This document shows positions 8,370 to 17,176 of a DNA stretch of 64,000 bases, piece by piece. Position 1 is the stretch's first letter. Each line of letters starts with the position of its first letter. Origin of the DNA: Pedococcus cremeus. GTDB lineage: Bacteria > Actinomycetota > Actinomycetes > Actinomycetales > Dermatophilaceae. The stretch lies in NCBI RefSeq assembly GCF_900111375.1, contig NZ_FOHB01000011.1, forward strand, positions 62,001 through 126,000. Reading direction: 5' to 3'. Both the position numbers and the translations under genes were made by a program. The notes beneath the pieces were generated by a model, which was not told the origin of the DNA, did not search any database, and saw only the letters and a list, made by a program, of their open reading frames with translations.

Positions 8370-9285
8370 CACGCGCACCCTGTTCGTGCCCGACGGCCTC
8401 GAGGGCGAGCGCGTCGACGCTGCCCTCGCCCGCCTCTTCGGCGTCTCCCGGACCCGGGCGGCCGACCTGGCCAAGGCCGGCGACGTCCAGCTGAACCACC
8501 AGCCGGCCGGCAAGTCCGACCGGGTGACCGCCGGTGACCTCCTCGAGGTGACCCTGCCCACGGTCGACGCCAGCCCGACCCTGAAGGTCATCGCCGAGCC
8601 GGTGCCGGGGATGTCGATCATCCACGACGACGACGACATCGTGGTCGTCGACAAGCCGGTTGGGGTCGCTGCCCACGCGAGCGTCGGCTGGACCGGCCCG
8701 ACCGTGGTCGGTGGCCTCGCCGCAGCCGGCTACCGGATCGCCACCTCGGGCGCCAGCGAGCGGCAGGGCATCGTCTCCCGCCTCGACGTGGGCACCAGCG
8801 GCCTCATGGTGGTCGCCAAGAGCGAGTACGCCTACAGCCGCCTCAAGCAGGCCTTCCGCTCCCGCACGGTCGACAAGACCTACCACGCGCTCGTGCAGGG
8901 GCTGCCCGACCCGGTCGTGGGCACCATCGACGCGCCCATCGGACGGCACCCGAGCTATGACTACAAGTTCGCGGTGATGGAGTCGGGCAAGCCGAGCGTG
9001 ACGCACTACGAGGTGCTGGAGGCCTTCCGGGCGGCGTCCCTGGTCGACATCCACCTCGAGACCGGCCGCACGCACCAGATCCGCGTGCACTTCGCCGCGC
9101 TGCACCACCCGTGCGCGGGCGACCTGACCTACGGCGCCGACCCGAAGCTGGCTGCCCGGCTCGGCCTGGAGCGGCAGTGGCTGCACGCGGTGGGCCTCGG
9201 CTTCGAGCACCCGGGCACGGGGGAGTACGTCAGCTTCACCAGCCCCTACCCGGAGGACCTCCAGAGGGCGCTCGACCGCCTCTGA
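8362..9285 (+). CDS. RluD-family 23S rRNA pseudouridine synthase
   Basis: The 307-residue protein has an N-terminal S4 RNA-binding domain (residues about 12-75: [24 protein letters not shown]) followed by a RluA/RluD catalytic domain. The catalytic aspartate is in [17 protein letters not shown], and [11 protein letters not shown] is the other signature. By family it isomerises uridines in large-subunit rRNA or other RNA; the exact site cannot be told from sequence. ATG 8362 overlaps the lspA stop. The lspA-rluD pair is usual in Actinomycetota. Confidence 0.92.
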   Translation: MSDTRTLFVPDGLEGERVDAALARLFGVSRTRAADLAKAGDVQLNHQPAGKSDRVTAGDLLEVTLPTVDASPTLKVIAEPVPGMSIIHDDDDIVVVDKPVGVAAHASVGWTGPTVVGGLAAAGYRIATSGASERQGIVSRLDVGTSGLMVVAKSEYAYSRLKQAFRSRTVDKTYHALVQGLPDPVVGTIDAPIGRHPSYDYKFAVMESGKPSVTHYEVLEAFRAASLVDIHLETGRTHQIRVHFAALHHPCAGDLTYGADPKLAARLGLERQWLHAVGLGFEHPGTGEYVSFTSPYPEDLQRALDRL

Positions 9286-9294
9286 CCACACCGT

Positions 9295-9340
9295 GAGGTG
9301 AGGTATGCCGCGGGGCCGACCCCGCGGAATACCTCACCTC
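9295..9340 (+). terminator. Long palindromic terminator carrying the GTATGCC word
   Basis: A 21-bp stem with one mismatch (9295-9315 and 9320-9340) closes on a CCGA loop, 10 bp after the rRNA modification gene. It could stop transcription from either side. Confidence 0.8.
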
Positions 9341-9465
9341 CTCCACGTGCCGGACCCCACGTGGTTCCAGCGGTGGGACCATCAGCCATGGCGGTGCGGC
9401 CACCACGGCGCAGGCGGGGTGAGGGTGGTGTCAACCCCACCGGGTCGCTCGTGCGATCTGAGGGC

Positions 9466-10011
9466 ATGGGGTCGTCGCCGCCACTGGGACCGCCGCCCGT
9501 CGGTGTGGAGCCGACGGGCGCCGTCACGGTGGGCGAGCGCTCGTTCGACGACTTCTACCGCCGGGAGCTCGCCGGGCTCGTGGCGCTGGCCCGCGCCCTG
9601 TGCCCGCCGGGCATCGCCGAGGACATCGCGCAGGAGGCGATGCTGGTGGTCTACCGGCGGTGGCCGGAGGTCCGGGACCTCGAACACCCGGAGGCGTACG
9701 TGCGACGGGTCTGCGCCAACCTGGCCGTCTCGCAGTTCCGCCGCCGGCTGGCCGAGGCTCGAGCCTTCAGCAGGAGCAGGGTGCCCGACCCTGGTCCCGA
9801 ACACGGCGAGCACGCCGACTTCTGGCGCCTCGTGCGCTCCCTGCCTCGGCGGCAGGCCCAGGCGGTCGCGCTCCACTACCTCTACGACCTCTCCGTCGCG
9901 GACGTCGCCCGCACGCTGCAGGTGTCGGAGGGGTCGGTCAAGGTGCACCTGAGCCGGGCCCGGCAGTCGCTGGCGCGCCAGCTCGGCGTCGACGTGGGGG
10001 AGGATCCATGA
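9466..10011 (+). CDS. SigE-family ECF RNA polymerase sigma factor
   Basis: A 181-residue group IV (ECF) sigma factor of the SigE family. Region 2 spans FDDFYRRELAGLVALARALC through the DIAQEAMLVVYRRWPEVRDLEHPEAYVRRVCANLAVS core box, written here as two adjacent segments. Region 4 is LPRRQAQAVALHYLYDLSV with the helix-turn-helix VADVARTLQVSEGSVKVHLSRARQSL. ATG 9466 is chosen because codons before about 9345 overlap the terminator; GTG 9451 is possible. The stop overlaps the start of the propeller protein, a typical sigma/anti-sigma arrangement. Confidence 0.85.
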   Translation: MGSSPPLGPPPVGVEPTGAVTVGERSFDDFYRRELAGLVALARALCPPGIAEDIAQEAMLVVYRRWPEVRDLEHPEAYVRRVCANLAVSQFRRRLAEARAFSRSRVPDPGPEHGEHADFWRLVRSLPRRQAQAVALHYLYDLSVADVARTLQVSEGSVKVHLSRARQSLARQLGVDVGEDP

Positions 10012-11069
10012 GACTCGACGAGCTGGCCCGCGCTGCGGCGGAGGACCTGAGGGAGTCGGCCGACAGGGACCTCGATCCCGCCGTGTCACTGGGCCGCCTG
10101 CGGCGCACGAGGAGGCGCCGGAAGGCCGCCTGGCTGACCGCTGTCGCCGCCGTGGTGGTCGCCACCGCCGTGGCCGCCTCCGACGCCCTGGGCGGTCGCC
10201 GGGCCGTTCTGCCCCTCGTCCCCGCCGAGCCGACCAGGACCGCGGCCTCGGCCCGGACCACCGCCCCGCCCCGGCCGGACGAGGCGTTCGTGGTCCGCAG
10301 CGGGACGGGCCTCCTGAGCTGGTCGTCGCGGGGGCTCGAGACGCTGCACGGCATCGAGGCGGAGGTGCGCTCGTTCGCCTTCTCGCCGGACGGCAGCCGC
10401 GTCGCCTACGGCACACCGACGTCGATCGTGGTCGCGGACCCCGACACGGGACGGTCGGAGCGGCTCGCCGCCTGTCGAACGGACGCCTGTCCCGTGACCT
10501 GGACGCCGGACGGCCTGGAGGTGCTGACCAGCTCACCGGGGTTGCTCCGCCGCATCGAGGTGAGCACGGGGGTCGAGCGGACGGTGGCGCTGCCGGCCGG
10601 CTGGGACCCCCTCAGCCTGGACGTGAGCAGGGAAGGCCTGGTCCTGATGGTGGTGGGCGGTCCGGACACCGGCCGCCTGGCGACCGTCCCCCTGTCGGGT
10701 GGGATGCCGGCCGTGGTGCACACGTTGCCGCGCGCGACGTTCGGCTTCGACGCCCGGTGGTCACCGGACGGCCGCCGCGTGGCGTGGATGTCCAAGGCGG
10801 AGCCGGACCTGCCGAGCGTGTCGGTCTCCGACCTGGTCGTCAACGTGGTGGACGCGGACGGCGGACACGCCCGCCGCCTCGCCGTCGTCGGTCGCTGCGC
10901 CTGCCTGGGGCACACACCGGGCCTCGACTGGTCGCCCCGGGGGCGCCTCGCCGTGATGAGCAGCGACACGCGGACCCAGACCGCCTTCGAGGTGGGCCCG
11001 GCCGGGAAGCTGACCCGGATCGGCGGCGGCTCGGGACCGGTCGCCTGGCGGCCCGCGACTCCCGGCTGA
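10008..11069 (+). CDS. Membrane-anchored TolB-like beta-propeller protein, likely partner of the sigma factor
   Basis: The 353-residue protein has a cytoplasmic N-terminus (MRLDELARAAAEDLRESADR, about 37 residues with an arginine cluster) and one membrane helix (residues about 38-60, AAWLTAVAAVVVATAVAAS). The exported beta-propeller contains WD40-like/PD40 repeats: FAFSPDGSRVAYG, WSPDGRRVAWMS and DWSPRGRLAVMSS. Coupling to the sigma gene (ATGA overlap) and the N-terminal layout suggest an anti-sigma or sensory partner. No zinc-binding HXXXCXXC anti-sigma motif is visible, so the role is inferred from position. Confidence 0.7.
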   Translation: MRLDELARAAAEDLRESADRDLDPAVSLGRLRRTRRRRKAAWLTAVAAVVVATAVAASDALGGRRAVLPLVPAEPTRTAASARTTAPPRPDEAFVVRSGTGLLSWSSRGLETLHGIEAEVRSFAFSPDGSRVAYGTPTSIVVADPDTGRSERLAACRTDACPVTWTPDGLEVLTSSPGLLRRIEVSTGVERTVALPAGWDPLSLDVSREGLVLMVVGGPDTGRLATVPLSGGMPAVVHTLPRATFGFDARWSPDGRRVAWMSKAEPDLPSVSVSDLVVNVVDADGGHARRLAVVGRCACLGHTPGLDWSPRGRLAVMSSDTRTQTAFEVGPAGKLTRIGGGSGPVAWRPATPG

Positions 11070-11105
11070 GCGGTCAGGATGAGCGGTCAGGCTGAGCGGT
11101 CAGGT
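11067..11105 (+). repeat. Three 13-bp tandem copies starting at a stop codon
   Basis: The unit TGAGCGGTCAGGn is repeated at 11067, 11080 and 11093. The first TGA is the stop of the propeller gene. Because 13 is not a multiple of three, the three TGAs fall in all three frames. Confidence 0.85.
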
Positions 11106-11215
11106 GTGCGCCCGCCGCCAGCCGCCGACCCCGTGGGCCGGCCCCGCGGCATACCCAAACCGGGGGCTCCTGCGACACGTCCGGCGACACGCCGAAGGGT
11201 GTCGGTGCGGCGGCT

Positions 11216-11221
11216 TATGAT
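11216..11221 (+). promoter_or_regulatory. -10 box TATGAT for a leaderless dnaE
   Basis: A near-consensus TATGAT lies 8 nt before the dnaE ATG, and no Shine-Dalgarno is visible. Confidence 0.55.
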
Positions 11222-11229
11222 CGTCGACG

Positions 11230-14200
11230 ATGTCAGCACAGCCCGCCTCGCCCTCGTCCAAGGACAGCTTCGTCCACCTGCACGTCCACACCGAGTACTC
11301 GATGCTCGACGGGGCGGCGAGGATCGACGACCTGTTCAGGACGGCCGCCGAGATGGGCATGCCGGCGGTCGCGACGACCGACCACGGCTACGTCTTCGGC
11401 GCCTACGAGTTCTGGTCCAAGGCCCGCAAGTACGACGTCAAGCCGATCATCGGCGTCGAGGCCTACCTGACGCCGGGCACGCACCGCACCGACAAGACGC
11501 GGGTGAAGTACGGCGACGGCGGCCGCGACGACGTCTCCGGCTCCGGTGCCTACACCCACATGACGCTGCTGGCGAAGAACAACAACGGCATGCACAACCT
11601 GTTCCGCATGTCGTCCCTGGCCAGCCTCGAGGGCTACTACTTCAAGCCCCGCATGGACAAGGAGCTGCTCCAGACCTACGGCCAGGGCCTCATCGCCACC
11701 ACCGGGTGCCCCTCGGGGGAGATCCAGACCCGGCTGCGCCTCGGCCAGTGGAAGGAGGCGCTGCAGGCCGCCTCGGACTTCCGCGACATCTTCGGTGCCG
11801 AGAACTTCTTCTGCGAGCTGATGGACCACGGCCTCGGCATCGAGCGCCAGGTGCAGAAGGACCTGCTGCGCCTGGCCCGCGAGCTGAGCATCCCGCTGGT
11901 CGCCACCAACGACCTGCACTACACCAAGCCCGAGGACTCCACCGCCCACGCGGCGCTGCTGTGCGTCCAGTCCGGCTCGACGCTGATGGACCCCAACCGG
12001 TTCAAGTTCGACGCCGACAGCTTCTACCTCAAGAGCCCGGCCGAGATGCGCCACCTGTGGCGCGAGCTGCCCGAGGCGTGCGACAACACGCTGCGCATCG
12101 CCGAGATGTGCGAGGTCTCCTTCACCGAGGGAGAGGGCCGCTACATGCCGCGCTTCCCCTGCCCGCCGGGGGAGAACGAGGAGTCGTGGTTCGTCAAGGA
12201 GGTCGAGACCGGCCTGCGTGAGCGGTTCCCCGAGGGGGTGCCCGACTACGCCCGCAAGCAGGCGGAGTTCGAGATCAACGTCATCGTCTCCAAGGGGTAT
12301 GCCGGCTACTTCCTCGTCGTCGCCGACTTCATCAAGTGGGCGAAGAGCAACGGCATCCGGGTCGGTCCGGGCCGTGGCTCCGGTGCGGGCTCGATGTGCG
12401 CCTACGCCATGAAGATCACCGACCTCGACCCGGTGCCGCACGGCCTGATCTTCGAGCGGTTCCTCAACCCCGAGCGGAAGTCGATGCCCGACTTCGACGT
12501 CGACTTCGACGAGCGCCGGCGTGGTGAGGTCATCAAGTACGTGACGGAGAAGTACGGCGAGGAGCGCGTCGCCCAGATCGTCACCTATGGCACCATCAAG
12601 GCCAAGCAGGCCGTCAAGGACGCCTCGCGCGTCATGGGCCACCCCTTTGCCATGGGCGAGAAGCTCACCAAGGCGATGCCGCCGGACGTCATGGGCAAGG
12701 GTGTGCCCCTGTCGGGCATCTACGACCCGAGCCACCCCCGGTATGCCGAGGGCGGTGAGTTCCGCGCGCTCGTCGAGTCCGAGCCGCACGCCAAAGAGGT
12801 CGTCGAGACCGCCAAGGGCCTCGAGGGCCTGAAGCGGCAGTGGGGCGTGCACGCCGCCGGCGTCATCATGTCGAGCGAGCCGCTGATCGACGTCATCCCG
12901 ATCATGCGCCGCGAGCAGGACGGCCAGATCATCACGCAGTTCGACTACCCGAGCTGCGAGACGCTCGGCCTGGTCAAGATGGACTTCCTCGGCCTGCGGA
13001 ACCTGACCATCCTCGACGACGCCATCGAGAACATCCGGATGAACCGCGGCGAGGACATCGACCTCGACGCGCTGTCCAAGGACATGACCGACAAGGCCAC
13101 CTACGAGCTGCTCGGCCGGGGCGACACCCTCGGCGTCTTCCAGCTCGACGGTGGCGGCATGCGCTCGCTGCTGCGCCTGATGCAGCCGGACAACTTCGAG
13201 GACATCTCCGCGGCGCTCGCGCTCTACCGCCCCGGCCCGATGGGCGCCAACGCGCACACCAACTTCGCCCTTCGCAAGAACGGCAAGCAGGAACTCGACT
13301 ACATCCACCCCGACCTCACGAAGGCGCTCGAGCCGATCCTCGGCATGACCTACGGCCTGATCATCTACCAGGAACAGGTCATGGAGATCGCCCAGAAGCT
13401 CGCGGGCTACACGCTCGGCAACGCGGACCTGCTCCGCCGTGCGATGGGCAAGAAGAAGAAGGAGGTCCTCGACGCCGAGTTCGCCAACTTCGAGCAGGGC
13501 ATGCTCGACAACGGCTACTCCAAGGAGTCGATCCAGACCCTCTGGAGCATCCTCCTGCCGTTCTCCGACTACGCGTTCAACAAGGCGCACACCGCCGCCT
13601 ACGGACTCGTGTCGTACTGGACCGGCTACCTCAAGGCGAACTACCCGGCCGAGTACATGGCCGCCCTGCTCACCAGCGTCCGAGACGACAAGGACAAGTC
13701 GGCGCTCTACCTCGGCGAGTGCCGGCGCATGGGCATCAAGGTGCTGCCGCCCGACGTCAACGAGTCGGTCGCGAACTTCGCCGCGGTCGGCACCGACATC
13801 CGTTTCGGCCTCGAGGCCATCCGCAACGTCGGCCGCAACGTCGTCGACGCCATCGTGGCCGCCCGCGAGGAGAAGGGGCGCTTCACCTCCTTCAAGGACT
13901 TCCTGTCCAAGAGCCCGGCGGTGGTCTGCAACAAGCGCACCATCGAGTCGCTCATCAAGGGCGGCGCGTTCGACGGCATGCAGGAGAGCCGGCAGGGCCT
14001 GGTCCGCGTCCACGAGGACTACATCGACCACTTCATCGACATCAAGCGCCAGGAGGCCATCGGGCAGGACTCGCTCTTCGGCGGCTTCGGCGACGACGAG
14101 GGGGGCATCGGCTTCGACGACTCGGTGCTGCCGCCCATCCCGACCGCCGAGTGGGACAAGCAGACCCTGCTCGGCTTCGAGCGCGAGATGCTCGGCCTCT

Positions 14201-14790
14201 ACGTCTCCGACCACCCGCTGTTCGGCATCGAGCACGTGCTCTCCTCGCACGCCGACACCTCCATCGCGTCGCTGACGGGCGAGGACGGCAAGCCGGAGGG
14301 ATCGACGGTGCAGATCGCCGGCCTCATCACCGGCCTGCAGGTCAAGCGCACCAAGAAGGGCGACCTCTGGGCGATCGTCACCGTCGAGGACCTCGAGGGC
14401 GCGATCGAGTGCCTGTTCTTCCCGTCGGCCTACATGACCGTCTCGACGATGCTGGGCCACGACAAGGTGGTCGCGGTCAAGGGCCGGGTCAACCGTCGCG
14501 ACGACTCGGTGTCGATCTACGCGCAGGACCTGACCCTCCCCGACATCACCGACGGCCCGCGGGGACCGGTCGTGGTGACGATGGAGACCACCCGGGCCAC
14601 CGCCGGCAAGATCGAGCAGCTGAAGAGCGTGCTGAGCTCGCACCCCGGCTCCACCGAGGTGCACGTGCGGCTCAGCCAGGCCGGCCGCTCGGTGCTGATG
14701 AAGCTCGACGACAGCTACCGCGTCAACGCCACCGAGGCCCTCTTCGGCGACCTGAAGGTCATCCTCGGGTCGCGCTGCCTGTCCGGCTGA
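11230..14790 (+). CDS. dnaE: DNA polymerase III alpha subunit (replicative DnaE1 type)
   Basis: The catalytic subunit of the replicative polymerase, 1186 residues, full length. The N-terminal PHP domain shows VHLHVHTEYSMLDGA and TTDHGYVFGAYEF (metal-binding His/Asp). The polymerase core has GPGRGSGAGS (about residue 380) and the catalytic aspartates in MPDFDVDFDERRR (about 419-430). The helix-hairpin-helix region lies near 840-900, and an OB-fold near 1015-1090 (VQIAGLITGLQVKRTKKG, ending in KGRVNRRDD). The length and PHP motifs match the DnaE1 type rather than the shorter error-prone DnaE2/ImuC. The gene appears leaderless. Confidence 0.97.
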   Translation: MSAQPASPSSKDSFVHLHVHTEYSMLDGAARIDDLFRTAAEMGMPAVATTDHGYVFGAYEFWSKARKYDVKPIIGVEAYLTPGTHRTDKTRVKYGDGGRDDVSGSGAYTHMTLLAKNNNGMHNLFRMSSLASLEGYYFKPRMDKELLQTYGQGLIATTGCPSGEIQTRLRLGQWKEALQAASDFRDIFGAENFFCELMDHGLGIERQVQKDLLRLARELSIPLVATNDLHYTKPEDSTAHAALLCVQSGSTLMDPNRFKFDADSFYLKSPAEMRHLWRELPEACDNTLRIAEMCEVSFTEGEGRYMPRFPCPPGENEESWFVKEVETGLRERFPEGVPDYARKQAEFEINVIVSKGYAGYFLVVADFIKWAKSNGIRVGPGRGSGAGSMCAYAMKITDLDPVPHGLIFERFLNPERKSMPDFDVDFDERRRGEVIKYVTEKYGEERVAQIVTYGTIKAKQAVKDASRVMGHPFAMGEKLTKAMPPDVMGKGVPLSGIYDPSHPRYAEGGEFRALVESEPHAKEVVETAKGLEGLKRQWGVHAAGVIMSSEPLIDVIPIMRREQDGQIITQFDYPSCETLGLVKMDFLGLRNLTILDDAIENIRMNRGEDIDLDALSKDMTDKATYELLGRGDTLGVFQLDGGGMRSLLRLMQPDNFEDISAALALYRPGPMGANAHTNFALRKNGKQELDYIHPDLTKALEPILGMTYGLIIYQEQVMEIAQKLAGYTLGNADLLRRAMGKKKKEVLDAEFANFEQGMLDNGYSKESIQTLWSILLPFSDYAFNKAHTAAYGLVSYWTGYLKANYPAEYMAALLTSVRDDKDKSALYLGECRRMGIKVLPPDVNESVANFAAVGTDIRFGLEAIRNVGRNVVDAIVAAREEKGRFTSFKDFLSKSPAVVCNKRTIESLIKGGAFDGMQESRQGLVRVHEDYIDHFIDIKRQEAIGQDSLFGGFGDDEGGIGFDDSVLPPIPTAEWDKQTLLGFEREMLGLYVSDHPLFGIEHVLSSHADTSIASLTGEDGKPEGSTVQIAGLITGLQVKRTKKGDLWAIVTVEDLEGAIECLFFPSAYMTVSTMLGHDKVVAVKGRVNRRDDSVSIYAQDLTLPDITDGPRGPVVVTMETTRATAGKIEQLKSVLSSHPGSTEVHVRLSQAGRSVLMKLDDSYRVNATEALFGDLKVILGSRCLSG

Positions 14791-14804
14791 CCTTCGCCAG
14801 CACG

Positions 14805-14878
14805 GTATGCCGCGGCGTGCCCAGCGGCGCGTCACGCCAACGGCGGGCGTCGCCGGCCCGTCGGGCCCCGCGGCATAC
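14805..14878 (+). repeat. Inverted repeat of GTATGCCGCGG flanking the dnaE-ptrB gap
   Basis: Perfect 11-bp arms at 14805-14815 and 14868-14878 enclose 52 bp. It could form a long hairpin terminator for dnaE. Its right arm also contains the -10 of the next gene. Confidence 0.6.
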
Positions 14879-14881
14879 AGT
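14876..14881 (+). promoter_or_regulatory. -10 box TACAGT for a leaderless ptrB
   Basis: TACAGT (TAnnnT) ends 6 nt before the ATG at 14888 and is embedded in GGCATACAGT. No ribosome site is present. Confidence 0.5.
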
Positions 14882-14887
14882 GCTCCC

Positions 14888-17014
14888 ATGCCGACCCCGC
14901 CCTCCGCGCCCCGCCGCGAGCACGTCCGCGAGCACCACGGTGACCGCGTCGTCGACCACTACGAGTGGCTGCGCGACAAGTCCGACCCGCAGGTCGTCGC
15001 GCACCTCGAGGCGGAGAACGCCTACGCGGAGGCGGTGACCGCCCACCTCGAGCCGCTGCGCCAGGCGATCTTCGAGGAGATCCGGTCGCGCACCAAGGAG
15101 ACCGACCTCACCGTGCCCGTGCGCAGCGGCGACTGGTGGTACTACGGGCGCACCTTCGAGGGTGCCCAGTACGCCGCGCACTGCCGCGCGCCGGTGGGTG
15201 AGCACCCGAGCCGTCCCGAGCCGGAGGCGGGCAGCGCGGTGGCGGGGGAGCAGGTCCTGCTCGACGGCAACGTCGAGGCGGAGGGACACGAGTTCTTCTC
15301 GCTCGGCGCCCTCACCGTCAGCGCCGACCACCACTGGCTCGCGTATGCCGTGGACACCGAGGGCGACGAACGTTTCGCCCTGCGCATCAAGGACCTGTCC
15401 GACGACACCGTGGTCGACGAGGCCGTCACCGAGATCGGCTACGGCTGCGCCTTCTCGCTCGACGCCCGGCACGTCTTCTACACCCGCGTCGACGAGGCCT
15501 GGCGCCCGCACCAGGTGTGGCGCCACGAGGTCGGCACGCCCGCGGAGCAGGACGTGCTGGTCTACGAGGAGGCCGACCCGCGCTTCTGGATGGGCGTCGG
15601 CACCTCGCGCGACGACCGCTGGCTCATGATCGGCATCGGCTCGAAGACGACCTCCGAGGTGCGGCTGCTCGACGCCGCGGACGCGACGGGCGAGTTCCGG
15701 GTGGTGGCCCCGCGGCGCGAGGGCGTCGAGTACGAGGTGGAGCCGGCCCGCGACCGGCTGCTCGTCGTGCACAACGCCGACAACCCCGACTCCGACCTCG
15801 CGTGGGCGCCGCTGGACTGCACCAGCCACGAGCAGTGGCGGCCGTTGCTGAAGGCCGAGAAGGGCGAGCGGTTCCAGGGCATCGACGCCTTCGACGACTT
15901 CGCCGTGCTCTCGCTGCGCCGCGACGGGCTCACCGCGCTGCGGGTGCTGCCGCGCGAGGAGGCCTCCGACACGGGCTTCGGCGCCGGTCACGAGCTGCCG
16001 TTCGACCAGCCGGTCTACCAGGTCGGCCTGGGCGACAACCCCGAGAGCGCGACGCCGAGCATCCAGCTGGTGTTCGAGTCGATGGTGACCCCGCGGACCG
16101 TCTCCGACTACGACGTGGCCAGCCGGAGCCTGACCGTGCTCAAGCAGCAGGAGGTGCTCGGCGGCTACGACCCCGACGCCTTCGAGCAGCGCCGAGAGTG
16201 GGTCACCGCGCAGGACGGGACGCAGGTGCCGGTGTCGCTGGTCTACCCGCGCGGCACCCAGCCGGACGGCACGCACCCGGGTCTGCTCACGGCATACGGC
16301 TCCTATGAGGCGTCCTCGGACCCCTACTTCTCCGTCGCCCGGCTGTCCCTGCTGCAGCGGGGGTTCGTCTACGCGATCGCCCACGTGCGCGGCGGTGGGG
16401 AGATGGGCCGCGCGTGGTACGACGAGGGCAAGCTGATGACGAAGAAGAACACCTTCACCGACTTCGTCGACTGCGCCGCCCACCTCGTCGACTCCGGGTG
16501 GGTGGCCCCGGACCGGCTGGCGGCCGAGGGAGGCTCTGCCGGCGGCCTGCTCATCGGCGCCGCCGTCAACCTGGCGCCCGAGCGCTTCCGGGCGGTGCAC
16601 GCGTCGGTGCCGTTCGTCGACGCCCTCACCACGATCCTCGACCCGAGCCTGCCGCTGACCGTGGTGGAGTGGGAGGAGTGGGGCAACCCGCTCGAGGACC
16701 CCGAGGTCTACGCCTACATGAAGGAGTACACGCCGTACGAGAACGTGCGGCCGGTGGAGTACCCCGCCATCCTCGCCACGACGAGCCTCAACGACACGCG
16801 GGTGTTCTTCACCGAGCCCGCGAAGTGGGTGGCGCGGCTGCGGTCCACGGTCACCAACGACCCGGCCACGCGGCCGATCCTGCTGCGCACCGAGATGGTG
16901 GCGGGCCACGGCGGCAAGAGCGGGCGCTACGACGCCTGGCGGCAGGTCGCCTGGGAGTGGGCCTTCCTCGTCGACCAGGTCGCGCCGCAGGCGGCCCGCG
17001 CCGCGGCCTCCTGA
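14888..17014 (+). CDS. ptrB: Oligopeptidase B / protease II (S9A serine peptidase)
   Basis: The 708-residue cytosolic peptidase consists of a seven-bladed propeller (about residues 75-400) and a C-terminal alpha/beta-hydrolase domain. The nucleophile is in AAEGGSAGGLLIGAA (about residue 550), the acid near DTRV, and the catalytic histidine in VAGHGGKSGRYD. FAYAIAHVRGGGEMGRAWYD-type sequence (here FVYAIAHVRGGGEMGRAWYD) is an S9A hallmark. Such enzymes cut short peptides after Arg/Lys. It is a single gene, leaderless, after dnaE. The S9A assignment is firm; the exact specificity is inferred. Confidence 0.92.
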   Translation: MPTPPSAPRREHVREHHGDRVVDHYEWLRDKSDPQVVAHLEAENAYAEAVTAHLEPLRQAIFEEIRSRTKETDLTVPVRSGDWWYYGRTFEGAQYAAHCRAPVGEHPSRPEPEAGSAVAGEQVLLDGNVEAEGHEFFSLGALTVSADHHWLAYAVDTEGDERFALRIKDLSDDTVVDEAVTEIGYGCAFSLDARHVFYTRVDEAWRPHQVWRHEVGTPAEQDVLVYEEADPRFWMGVGTSRDDRWLMIGIGSKTTSEVRLLDAADATGEFRVVAPRREGVEYEVEPARDRLLVVHNADNPDSDLAWAPLDCTSHEQWRPLLKAEKGERFQGIDAFDDFAVLSLRRDGLTALRVLPREEASDTGFGAGHELPFDQPVYQVGLGDNPESATPSIQLVFESMVTPRTVSDYDVASRSLTVLKQQEVLGGYDPDAFEQRREWVTAQDGTQVPVSLVYPRGTQPDGTHPGLLTAYGSYEASSDPYFSVARLSLLQRGFVYAIAHVRGGGEMGRAWYDEGKLMTKKNTFTDFVDCAAHLVDSGWVAPDRLAAEGGSAGGLLIGAAVNLAPERFRAVHASVPFVDALTTILDPSLPLTVVEWEEWGNPLEDPEVYAYMKEYTPYENVRPVEYPAILATTSLNDTRVFFTEPAKWVARLRSTVTNDPATRPILLRTEMVAGHGGKSGRYDAWRQVAWEWAFLVDQVAPQAARAAAS

Positions 17015-17176
17015 CCGTCACGCCCACCGGGGGTCCGTGACGTCCGGCGCAGGACACGGAGGTGACAGATCCGGCGCAACTGGCGGATGCGGCTGATCTG
17101 ACCAATACCGCCCGCAGCGTGACGAAGCGGGTCTACGCTCGTCGGTGGTCATCATGGCCGGAGGGTGGGCTTCTCG

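Noticed and set aside
11233-14889. 1218-codon minus-strand frame opposite dnaE
   Set aside because: It mirrors the third-position GC of dnaE; composition is Val/Asp/Leu/Glu shadow and no domain is visible.
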